Shown in pieces: positions 1 through 4,930 of a DNA stretch of 5,804 nt; position 1 is the stretch's first letter, and each line of letters begins with the position of its first letter. Origin of the DNA: an uncultured Clostridium sp. (GTDB lineage: Bacteria > Bacillota > Clostridia > Lachnospirales > Lachnospiraceae); NCBI GenBank assembly GCA_947643685.1, contig CANRXD010000127.1, positions 1 to 5,804 of the forward strand. The letters run 5' to 3'. The position numbers and the translations under genes were made by a program. Below the pieces are notes generated by a model. It did no database searches. It worked only from the letters and a program-made list of their open reading frames with translations, and was not told the DNA's origin.

Positions 1-114
1 CATCATATATACATAAGCGCCCTCCAGATCCAGTCCGAAAATATTGTTCAGATATGTATAAAGCTCTACTTTCGTTGCCGGACTCTTGGCTATAAGAAGT
101 ACTTCTGGCTTCAT
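1..114 (-). CDS. N-terminal fragment of an unrecognised protein (cut by window edge)
   Basis: The minus strand starts at an ATG (112-114) and stays open for 38 codons to the window edge. The reading begins MKPEVLLIAKSPATK and ends GAYVYMM. An excellent Shine-Dalgarno, AAAGGAGG on the minus strand (121-128), lies 6 nt upstream, and a good sigma-A promoter precedes it, so the start is well supported. The first residues (hydrophobic VLLIA strand, then a loop and an amphipathic helix) would suit the first beta-alpha unit of a receiver-like or PrpR-N-like sensory domain. That is only a shape argument from 38 residues. There is no signal peptide or membrane segment in the visible part. It is divergently transcribed from the M3 peptidase gene. 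I do not recognise the family. Confidence 0.75.
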   Translation of the reverse strand, partial: MKPEVLLIAKSPATKVELYTYLNNIFGLDLEGAYVYMM

Positions 115-143
115 GAAATACCTCCTTTGTATTTTTGAGCACT

Positions 144-172
144 ATTATACTTCAAAAGATTTAACGGTTCAA
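144..172 (-). promoter_or_regulatory. Sigma-A promoter for the gene at the left edge
   Basis: On the minus strand TTGAAC (167-172) and a perfect TATAAT (144-149) are separated by 17 nt. Transcription would start near position 137, giving a short leader of about 23 nt that contains the AAAGGAGG ribosome binding site. The -35 box lies only 29 bp from the -35 box of the divergent peptidase promoter, so a regulator bound between them could affect both genes. I see no clear operator palindrome there. Confidence 0.8.
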
Positions 173-201
173 TAGGGGAGTAATTCTGCACCAAAAAGCG
201 G

Positions 202-231
202 TTGACGTGTTGCGGGAAGATAACGTACAAT
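202..231 (+). promoter_or_regulatory. Sigma-A promoter for the M3 peptidase gene
   Basis: TTGACG (202-207) and TACAAT (226-231) are separated by 18 nt. Transcription would start near 238, about 28 nt before the ATG at 266. The ribosome binding site AAGGGG (251-256) falls inside this short leader. No riboswitch or attenuator fits in the space. Confidence 0.75.
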
Positions 232-265
232 AGTTATATATATCAGTAGAAAGGGGATTGCGAAA

Positions 266-1903
266 ATGGAAACATTTGCCAAACTGTCGTATGTACGGCC
301 TGAAATGGAAGCGATTATGTCTGATGTGAAGGCGCTTACAAAGACAATGGAAACTGCCTCCTCCTGGGAGGAATTTAAGGACGCCTACATGGCCTGGGTA
401 AAGCTGGACATGGAATTGTCCACAGCCCGGACGATTGTTCATATCCGCAATACAGTGGATATGCTGGATGAGTTTTACGAGGCGGAAAATTCTTATTTTA
501 ATGCACAGATGCCCAGATACGGCGTTCTTGTGAAGGAAATGGGAACCGTTATTTTAAATTCTCCCTACCGTGCCCGTATGGAACAGGAATTTGGAAAAAT
601 TCTGCTTCAGAATATGGAGGCCCAGAGGCTTCTCTCCAGCGAGGCTGTTGTGGAAGATATGGCCAGGGAATCGGATCTTGCAGGTCTTTATTCCAAGACC
701 GTAGCTGCTGCCACCGCAGATTTTCGCGGCGAGCCCTGTACCACTTACAGCCTGTTAAAACATATGAAAAGCACAGACCGCAGGGAGCGTAAGGAGGCAT
801 TTGAGGCCTGGGCGTCCCTTTATGAGAGTATTTCACCGAAAATTGATGAAATTTACAGCGAGCTGGTATCTCTGCGTGTGGGAATGGCAAAAAAACTGGG
901 CTTTGACAGCTATACCCCGATGGGATATTTAAAACGCCGCCGTTACGATTATAAGCCTGAAGATATGGAGGTGTTCCGCAGGCAGGTGCGCGAGGTTATT
1001 GTTCCGGCCTGTGTAAAACTTTTTGAACGCCGCCGCGAGGCTCTGGGGATAGAGAAACTTCATTATTATGATGAGTCTGTTTCCGGCCCGGAGGGAAATG
1101 CGGTTCCCGTCGGAGACAAGGATTACCTGGTGGAAAAAGCCCGGCAGATGTATCGGGAGCTGTCTCCGGAGACAGGGGAATTTTTCGACTTTATGGTGGA
1201 ACATGAATTGTTCGATCTGGAAACGAAAAAAGGAAAACGGGTAGGCGGCTATTGTACGATGCTCCCGCTTTATCATGCGCCGTTCATCTTTTCCAACTTT
1301 AACGGTACGGTTGCGGATGTGAATGTCCTCACTCACGAGGCCGGACATGGCTTTGCCGGCTTTACAGCTGCCAAATTCCAGAGTCTTCCGGAGCTTTGCC
1401 ACAGCACCAGTGAGATTAATGAGATCCACTCCATGGGCATGGAGATGTGGACGTATCCCTGGATGGAGTATTTCTTCGGGGAAAAAGCCGGACAGTACAG
1501 GAGGGACCATTTGATCGAGGCTCTGATGGTGATTCCGTATATGGTCTGTGTGGATGAGTTCCAGCATAAAGTTTATGAGAACCCGGATATGAGCCCGATG
1601 GAGTGGCGCGCCGTGTGGAGTCAGCTGGAGAAAACCTATATGCCCTGGCGTGATTACGAGGGCAATCAGTTCCTGTCAGAGGGCGGTTTCTGGATGCAGA
1701 AGCAGCATATTTTCCTCTATCCGTTCTACTATGTGGACTATGCCATTGCCCAGATTGGAGCCTTTGAATTCTATACCTGGATGAAGAAGGACCGTAAAGC
1801 GGCCTGGGAGGGCTACTATGAGCTCTGCAAAATGGGCGGATCCCTGGGATATTTTGACCTGTTAAATCACTGCGGCCTCCATAATCTGTTAAAGGAAGGC
1901 TAA
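266..1903 (+). CDS. M3-family zinc oligoendopeptidase (PepF-like), probably C-terminally truncated
   Basis: This encodes a 545-residue cytoplasmic metallopeptidase that should cleave short peptides, with no signal peptide or membrane segment. The active-site HEAGH motif is at residues 357-361 (His357 and His361 zinc ligands, Glu358 catalytic). The third ligand is most likely Glu386 in the segment SEINEIHSM, 29 residues after His357, the spacing known from thimet oligopeptidase. A C-terminal His481 with a cluster of tyrosines (485, 488, 489, 492) matches the substrate-binding His/Tyr region of M3 enzymes. The N-terminal part is helical and charged, as usual in the family. The ATG is preceded by AAGGGG with a 9-nt gap and by a good promoter. 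The gene is monocistronic, ending at a bidirectional terminator. Oddly, the TAA stop falls before an in-frame stretch resembling the family's last helix (see 1904-1948). Function is confident at family level; the exact substrate is not. Confidence 0.95.
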   Translation: METFAKLSYVRPEMEAIMSDVKALTKTMETASSWEEFKDAYMAWVKLDMELSTARTIVHIRNTVDMLDEFYEAENSYFNAQMPRYGVLVKEMGTVILNSPYRARMEQEFGKILLQNMEAQRLLSSEAVVEDMARESDLAGLYSKTVAAATADFRGEPCTTYSLLKHMKSTDRRERKEAFEAWASLYESISPKIDEIYSELVSLRVGMAKKLGFDSYTPMGYLKRRRYDYKPEDMEVFRRQVREVIVPACVKLFERRREALGIEKLHYYDESVSGPEGNAVPVGDKDYLVEKARQMYRELSPETGEFFDFMVEHELFDLETKKGKRVGGYCTMLPLYHAPFIFSNFNGTVADVNVLTHEAGHGFAGFTAAKFQSLPELCHSTSEINEIHSMGMEMWTYPWMEYFFGEKAGQYRRDHLIEALMVIPYMVCVDEFQHKVYENPDMSPMEWRAVWSQLEKTYMPWRDYEGNQFLSEGGFWMQKQHIFLYPFYYVDYAIAQIGAFEFYTWMKKDRKAAWEGYYELCKMGGSLGYFDLLNHCGLHNLLKEG

Positions 1904-1948
1904 GTAAAAGATGCGCTGAAGGCTGTCTTTGAGGAGCTTGAAGTGTAG
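1904..1948 (+). pseudogene. Untranslated in-frame remnant of the peptidase C-terminus
   Basis: Directly after the TAA at 1901-1903, the same frame continues for 14 codons reading VKDALKAVFEELEV, then stops at TAG (1946-1948). The stretch would form an amphipathic acidic helix. From what I recall of M3 oligoendopeptidases, the end usually runs through an acidic-Gly segment, one small residue, then Val/Leu-Lys and a helix with a hydrophobic or aromatic end. Here the upstream residues are LLKEG, so the TAA sits where one sense codon is expected. No insertion or deletion is needed to join the two parts. A single base change (for example from TCA, CAA or GAA) explains it; a sequencing error or stop readthrough are alternatives. 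The enzyme may still work without this tail. Confidence 0.6.
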
Positions 1949-1965
1949 GAAGAGAATAAAAAACG

Positions 1966-2023
1966 GGGCAGTGAAAAATGGAAGGAATAAAATTCCATTT
2001 TCACTGCCCTTTGTCTTTTTCTT
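1966..2023. terminator. Bidirectional intrinsic terminator between convergent genes
   Basis: A 17-bp stem is formed by 1966-1983 and 1993-2009 (outer end GGGCAGTG with CACTGCCC), with one bulged A in the left arm and a 9-nt loop. On the plus strand it is followed by a U-rich tract (TTTGTCTTTTTCTT, 2010-2023), which ends the peptidase transcript. On the minus strand the same stem is followed by a run of T (complement of the A run at 1958-1963), so it can also end the pncB/ywlG transcript, whose last stop is at 2030. Confidence 0.9.
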
Positions 2024-2029
2024 AAAAGT

Positions 2030-2611
2030 TTATTGTTTCTCATAGGCGGCCCGCTCACCGCCAATGTACTTGAGCCTGGTTCTGGCACATACCACGTGGG
2101 CCGAGCCGATGGCTTTTATTTTCGTGCGGACAGGGACGGCCACAGCGCGAAGATGCATGCCGATCAGGGTATCCCCGATATCAATTCCCCCATGGGCTTT
2201 GACGCTTTCCGTGGCGCAGGGAGAGGAAAATCCGTTCCATGCAGCAGTGGAGAAAGCGCCGCCGGCCTTAAGCTGGGGCTTTACATTTACCATTTCCAGA
2301 TTGTATTTTAATGCCGCTTCCTCCTCCATGATCAGGGCGCGGTTTAAATGCTCACAGCACTGAGCGGCCAGGTAGATTCCGTGTCTTCTGGTGACAGGAT
2401 AGATGGCGTTGAATACAGCCTGTCCCACTTCTTTGCTGGAGTAGCAGCCGATGGTGTGGGCGGCAATTTCGCTGGAAGAGCAGCCTACCACAAGAATCTG
2501 CCCTTCTTTCATATGGGCGGCGGTGATCAGTTCCTCTGTCAGGTCCTTTGCCTGTCTGGCAATGGTGTCCAAGTCAACATCGATTGATGTTGCGATATCA
2601 GTTGCACTCAT
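2030..2611 (-). CDS. ywlG: DUF436 / TIGR01440 (UPF0340, YwlG-like) protein
   Basis: This 193-residue soluble protein matches the YwlG family of Firmicutes (about 180 residues in Bacillus) along its whole length. Recognisable conserved blocks are GCSSSE (43-48), the QCCEHLNRAL segment (84-93) with paired cysteines, GGAFSTAAW (117-125), the HGGIDIGDTLIGMHL segment (140-154), and a C-terminal RTRLKYIGGERA block (178-189). The family has no established biochemical function that I know of; the Cys/His/Glu-rich conserved pocket hints at an enzyme or metal or ligand binding, which is inference. The ATG at 2609-2611 has GAGGT (2618-2622) 6 nt upstream. It follows pncB on the same strand after 145 bp and may be co-transcribed with it, because I see no U-tract terminator and only weak promoter candidates between them. 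It ends just before the shared terminator. Confidence 0.9.
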   Translation of the reverse strand: MSATDIATSIDVDLDTIARQAKDLTEELITAAHMKEGQILVVGCSSSEIAAHTIGCYSSKEVGQAVFNAIYPVTRRHGIYLAAQCCEHLNRALIMEEEAALKYNLEMVNVKPQLKAGGAFSTAAWNGFSSPCATESVKAHGGIDIGDTLIGMHLRAVAVPVRTKIKAIGSAHVVCARTRLKYIGGERAAYEKQ

Positions 2612-2640
2612 AAAAATACCTCGTTTCGTGATTGTTTTGT

Positions 2641-2757
2641 ATCATCACAGCCACTCCGTTTTTAAGAAAGCTGCAGAGGCCTGTATGGTTTAGAAGAGGC
2701 GGCCGACAGGTGGTCCTCATGACTCAGAGAGGGCGGCCGCATACAGTCTGTGATGAT
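2641..2757. repeat. Nested inverted repeats in the pncB-ywlG spacer
   Basis: Three pairs of complementary arms are nested. The outer pair is ATCATCACAG (2641-2650) with CTGTGATGAT (2748-2757). The middle pair is CTGTATG near 2681-2687 with CATACAG ending at 2746. The inner pair is GCGGCCG near 2699-2705 with CGGCCGC ending at 2739. On the right the arms are almost contiguous; on the left they are separated by unpaired stretches of about 30 and 11 nt. In the minus-strand transcript the outer pairing would bring the pncB stop codon next to the ywlG leader. No T-run follows on either strand, so it is not a typical intrinsic terminator. The function is unknown: it could be an RNA-processing or stabilising structure, or a decayed palindromic repeat. 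Confidence 0.55.
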
Positions 2758-4214
2758 CAGTCAAAGTGGTAAGAGTCCAGAAGCTGTGTTCTCATGTGCC
2801 ACAGCTCGTTGGAAAGGTCCACATGAACCTCATGGGGATTTACAAGACGCTTTGTCTCATCCCATAGGGTATCCAGCTCTTTTTTGCAGTATTGCTGAAT
2901 GTCCATAACTCTGGGAGAATGGTATACGCAGGAGCCATTTTTGAATATGGGAATCAAAAGTTCTCTCATGGTATATGTTCCGGGAGCCAGGAGCGTTTTT
3001 TTCCAGGTGGCAATGGGGTCAAACAGCAGCAGCGAATTACTTTCATTGTAGGTTTCTCCTACAAGGCAGATCAGATCGGCAATGACTTTGTGGCTTTCTC
3101 TTCCGTAAATTCTGTAAATGGTTTTATTTCCGGGATTGGTGATCTTTTCCGCATTCTCGGATACCTTGATTTTTGGAAGAAATTTTCCGGTGGTTTTGTC
3201 CTTGATGGCGGCCAGCTTATATACGCCGCCGAAGGACGGGCAGTCTTTGGAGGTAATCAGGTTGGTTCCGACGCCCCAGGAGTTGATGGTTGCACCCTGG
3301 TTTTTTAAACTGGTAATCAGCGTTTCATCCAGATCATTGGAGGCGGAGATCACAGCATCGCCAAAGCCGGCGGCATCCAGCATCTTTTTGGCCTCTTTCG
3401 AGAGGTATGCCAGATCGCCGCTGTCCATGCGGATACCATAGAAGGTCAGGGGGATGCCGGCCTCTCTCATTTCCGTGAATACCTGAATGGCGTGGGGAAT
3501 ACCGGATTTTAAGGTATCATAGGTATCCACCAGGAGGATGCAGGCGGAGGGGTAGAGCTTCGCATAGGTACGGAACGCGGTCAGTTCATCCGGGAAGCTC
3601 ATAATCCAGCTGTGAGCGTGGGTTCCCTTCACAGGAACATCAAACATCTGTCCGCAGAGCACGTTGGAGGTCCCGATACAGCCGGCAATCATGGCGGCGC
3701 GGGCACCGTAAATGCCTGCATCCGGGCCCTGAGCACGGCGGAGTCCGAATTCCATCACACCGTCTCCGCGGGCGGCATGGACAATGCGGGCAGTTTTTGT
3801 GGCGATAAGGCTCTGATGGTTAATGATGTTTAAAAGGGCTGTTTCAATGAGCTGGGCCTGCATGATGGGAGCAATGACCTTTACTAACGGTTCCCGTGGG
3901 AAAACAACGGTTCCCTCAGGGATCGCATAAATATCTCCGGTGAATTTGAAGGTTAAAAGGTATTCCAGAAACTCTTCCCTGAAAATCCCTGTGGAGCGGA
4001 GATATTCAATGTCTTCTTTATCAAAATGCAGGTTTTCGATATATTCGATCACCTGCTCTAAGCCGGCCGCAATGGCGAATCCGTTACCGTTGGGATTGGC
4101 GCGGTAAAAGGCATCAAAAATAACGGTTTCGTTGGCATCTTTCGCGTAAAAGTATCCCTGCATCATGGTCAGCTCATAAAGGTCCGTGAGCAAAGTGAGA
4201 TTTCGTTGGCTCAT
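2757..4214 (-). CDS. pncB: Nicotinate phosphoribosyltransferase (EC 6.3.4.21)
   Basis: The enzyme joins nicotinate and PRPP (with ATP) to give nicotinate mononucleotide, the entry step of the Preiss-Handler NAD salvage route, in the cytoplasm. The 485-residue length is normal for the NAPRTase group that includes Bacillus and human enzymes. Motifs seen are the N-terminal LLTDLYELTMMQGY (8-21), EFGLRRAQG (155-163), GTHAHSW (197-203, with His201 the likely phosphorylated histidine), LVDTYDTLKSG (228-238), the RMDSGD phosphate-binding strand (262-267) and GVGTNL (314-319). The ATG at 4212-4214 has AAGGAG (4223-4228 on the minus strand) 8 nt upstream, and an extended -10 promoter lies before it. 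The ywlG-like gene follows it downstream. No niacin-repressor site could be recognised with confidence. Nothing looks broken. Confidence 0.96.
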   Translation of the reverse strand: MSQRNLTLLTDLYELTMMQGYFYAKDANETVIFDAFYRANPNGNGFAIAAGLEQVIEYIENLHFDKEDIEYLRSTGIFREEFLEYLLTFKFTGDIYAIPEGTVVFPREPLVKVIAPIMQAQLIETALLNIINHQSLIATKTARIVHAARGDGVMEFGLRRAQGPDAGIYGARAAMIAGCIGTSNVLCGQMFDVPVKGTHAHSWIMSFPDELTAFRTYAKLYPSACILLVDTYDTLKSGIPHAIQVFTEMREAGIPLTFYGIRMDSGDLAYLSKEAKKMLDAAGFGDAVISASNDLDETLITSLKNQGATINSWGVGTNLITSKDCPSFGGVYKLAAIKDKTTGKFLPKIKVSENAEKITNPGNKTIYRIYGRESHKVIADLICLVGETYNESNSLLLFDPIATWKKTLLAPGTYTMRELLIPIFKNGSCVYHSPRVMDIQQYCKKELDTLWDETKRLVNPHEVHVDLSNELWHMRTQLLDSYHFD

Positions 4215-4254
4215 AATACTTTCTCCTTATCGGTGGTAGGATTTTATTTTCTCC

Positions 4255-4282
4255 AGTATAGCATGATATCATTAAAACGCAA
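4255..4282 (-). promoter_or_regulatory. Extended -10 promoter for pncB
   Basis: On the minus strand TATACT (4255-4260) is preceded directly by TGC (4261-4263), forming an extended -10 element. TTGCGT (4277-4282), a weak -35 box, lies 16 nt upstream. Transcription would begin near 4248, about 34 nt before the pncB ATG. The AT-rich stretch behind the -35 box (4283-4318) could act as an UP element. Confidence 0.65.
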
Positions 4283-4320
4283 ATGAATTGTTAATAAAAT
4301 AACTAACCATTAAAAATTGC

Positions 4321-4466
4321 AACAGTTCAGCCTTGCATCTTCTTGCCCGCGTACCGCGGACAAGAAGCATCGGGCGTCCGCCCGATGTGGAAAACCGGAC
4401 GAAAACTGCCTTACAAGCAAGCTTGACGTCTGTTTTCGTTCGGTTTTCTCCGCCCTGCGGACTGTT
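4321..4466. repeat. Compact block of four abutting hairpins, class unknown
   Basis: The block is almost wholly palindromic. Hairpin A: CTTCTTG (4339-4345) with CAAGAAG (4361-4367), then one C-A mismatch, then CCGCG/CGCGG around a TAC loop. Hairpin B starts at the next base: CATCGGGCG (4368-4376) with CGCCCGATG (4379-4387), perfect. Hairpin C: 4389-4406 with 4432-4449, 18 bp including two G-T wobbles, with a 25-nt loop. Hairpin D: TCCGC (4449-4453) with GCGGA (4457-4461). AACAGTTC (4321-4328) can also pair with GGACTGTT (4459-4466) to close the whole as a cloverleaf-like multibranch fold. The block lies between the divergent promoters of pncB and ileS. There is no T-run after any stem on either strand, so these are not ordinary terminators. 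It could be a REP/MITE-like intergenic repeat or a structured RNA; copy number cannot be judged from one window. Confidence 0.7.
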
Positions 4467-4498
4467 ACGGAAAAATTTGAGAACCTAAGAGGAAAACC

Positions 4499-4527
4499 TT
4501 GACTTTTTCAGGGCAACTTCTTATAAT
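4499..4527 (+). promoter_or_regulatory. Sigma-A promoter for the T-box leader and ileS
   Basis: TTGACT (4499-4504) and a perfect TATAAT (4522-4527) are separated by 17 nt, close to ideal. Transcription would begin near 4534, about 17 nt before the first paired base of the T-box stem I and about 400 nt before the ileS start. A strong constitutive promoter is expected upstream of a transcription-attenuating riboswitch. Confidence 0.88.
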
Positions 4528-4731
4528 TATAGAACCTAAAACATATTAAACAGCAATGACGGAGACAGTAAATCTGCAGGAAGGCCAAAGCGAGCCGGGG
4601 ATGATGGAAGCCTGGCGCCGGATGCAGATGGAAAATCACTCCTGAGCTGGCGGCTGAAACAAAACGCGCTGTAAGTAAGCCTGTCCGGTTTTCCCCCGTT
4701 AAAAGGAACTCATATGTCAGTATGCAGTGAT

Positions 4732-4761
4732 AGGTGGTAAAACGAGCTTATATCTCGTCCT
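4732..4761 (+). promoter_or_regulatory. T-box antiterminator with tRNA-end-binding bulge
   Basis: AGG (4732-4734) pairs with CCT (4759-4761), and ACGAG (4742-4746) pairs with CTCGT (4754-4758). Between the two helices lies a 7-nt bulge, TGGTAAA (4735-4741). Its UGGU can pair with the ACCA end of uncharged tRNA, and the fourth base U fits the A discriminator expected for tRNA-Ile. The usual T-box consensus has UGGNACC followed by GCG; here the bulge ends AAA and the second helix is A-CGAG, so only the core UGG is canonical. The right-hand arm (4755-4761) overlaps the terminator's left arm, making the two structures mutually exclusive. Confidence 0.88.
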
Positions 4762-4785
4762 GTTCGCAAGAGCAGGACGATTTTT
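4755..4785 (+). terminator. T-box intrinsic terminator upstream of ileS
   Basis: An 11-bp stem is formed by TCGTCCTGTTC (4755-4765) and GAGCAGGACGA (4770-4780) around a GCAA tetraloop (GNRA type), followed at once by TTTTT (4781-4785). It should end transcription when tRNA-Ile is charged and the antiterminator cannot form. Confidence 0.93.
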
Positions 4786-4817
4786 ATTACACAGGAAACT
4801 TTGTTTCCTGATGTAAT
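4786..4817 (+). promoter_or_regulatory. Post-terminator hairpin in the ileS leader
   Basis: Directly after the terminator T-run, ATTACA (4786-4791) pairs with TGTAAT (4812-4817), and CAGGAAAC (4792-4799) pairs with GTTTCCTG (4803-4810) around a TTT loop, with one bulged A (4811). This gives a 14-bp stem that exists only in read-through transcripts. No T-run follows it on the plus strand. It may protect or mark the 5' end of a processed ileS mRNA; that role is inference. The remaining leader (4818-4930) shows no further clear element apart from the ileS ribosome binding site. Confidence 0.6.
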
Positions 4818-4930
4818 AAAGACCGCTTTGCATAGATCGCATTGCGGCGAAAAGGAAGAGGCGATACGTGCAAAAAACCGGGGCATACGACACAAACAGA
4901 TAACCGAAACAAGATTGGAGGAACTGTGTC

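Larger units (their letters stand above)
4551..4785 (+). promoter_or_regulatory. Isoleucine T-box riboswitch (leader of ileS)
   Basis: The leader senses uncharged tRNA-Ile and controls read-through into ileS. Stem I runs 4551-4649. Its base is CAGC (4551-4554) with GCTG (4646-4649), followed by a GA-rich kink-turn (AATGAC opposite TGA), then GGAG (4561-4564) with CTCC (4639-4642). The specifier loop has the loop-E AGTA motif on its 5' side (4567-4570) and GGAAAATCA on its 3' side, giving the isoleucine codon ATC at 4635-4637. Above it are ATCTGCA/TGCAGAT (4572-4578, 4623-4629) and a GCCGGG/CCTGGC apical stem (4594-4599, 4611-4616) with the distal loop GATGATGGAAG. A probable stem II uses GGCT/AGCC (4652-4655, 4678-4681), and a stem III uses 4708-4715 with 4720-4728. 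The antiterminator and terminator follow. Specifier and downstream gene agree, so the identity is strong. Confidence 0.93.

Noticed and set aside
1323..1514. 63-codon plus-strand open frame inside the peptidase gene
   Set aside because: It is an out-of-frame overlap with the HEAGH region of the real gene, with no start signal of its own.
929..1567. 212-codon minus-strand open frame opposite the M3 peptidase
   Set aside because: It is antisense to the zinc-site region of a well-supported gene and has no motif or ribosome binding site.
2612..2640. Promoter directly in front of the ywlG-like gene
   Set aside because: Only loose -10-like sequences (TGATAC, TACAAA) exist with no convincing -35 at 16-18 nt, so I did not annotate one.
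4290..4307. Imperfect palindrome GTTA...TAAC upstream of the pncB promoter, considered as a niacin-repressor (NiaR) operator
   Set aside because: Only the outer 4 bp on each side match well, the sequence is AT-rich, and I could not match it to a known operator consensus.
4317..4502. 61-codon plus-strand open frame across the hairpin block
   Set aside because: It begins at a TTG with no ribosome binding site, runs through four perfect hairpins, and has no recognisable protein character. The palindromic structure explains the sequence better.
4868..4903. Possible 11-codon upstream reading frame in the ileS leader starting with GTG after AGGAAGAGG
   Set aside because: The product (VQKTGAYDTNR) has no isoleucine codons and no attenuator logic. 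The T-box already explains the regulation, so chance is the simplest reading.
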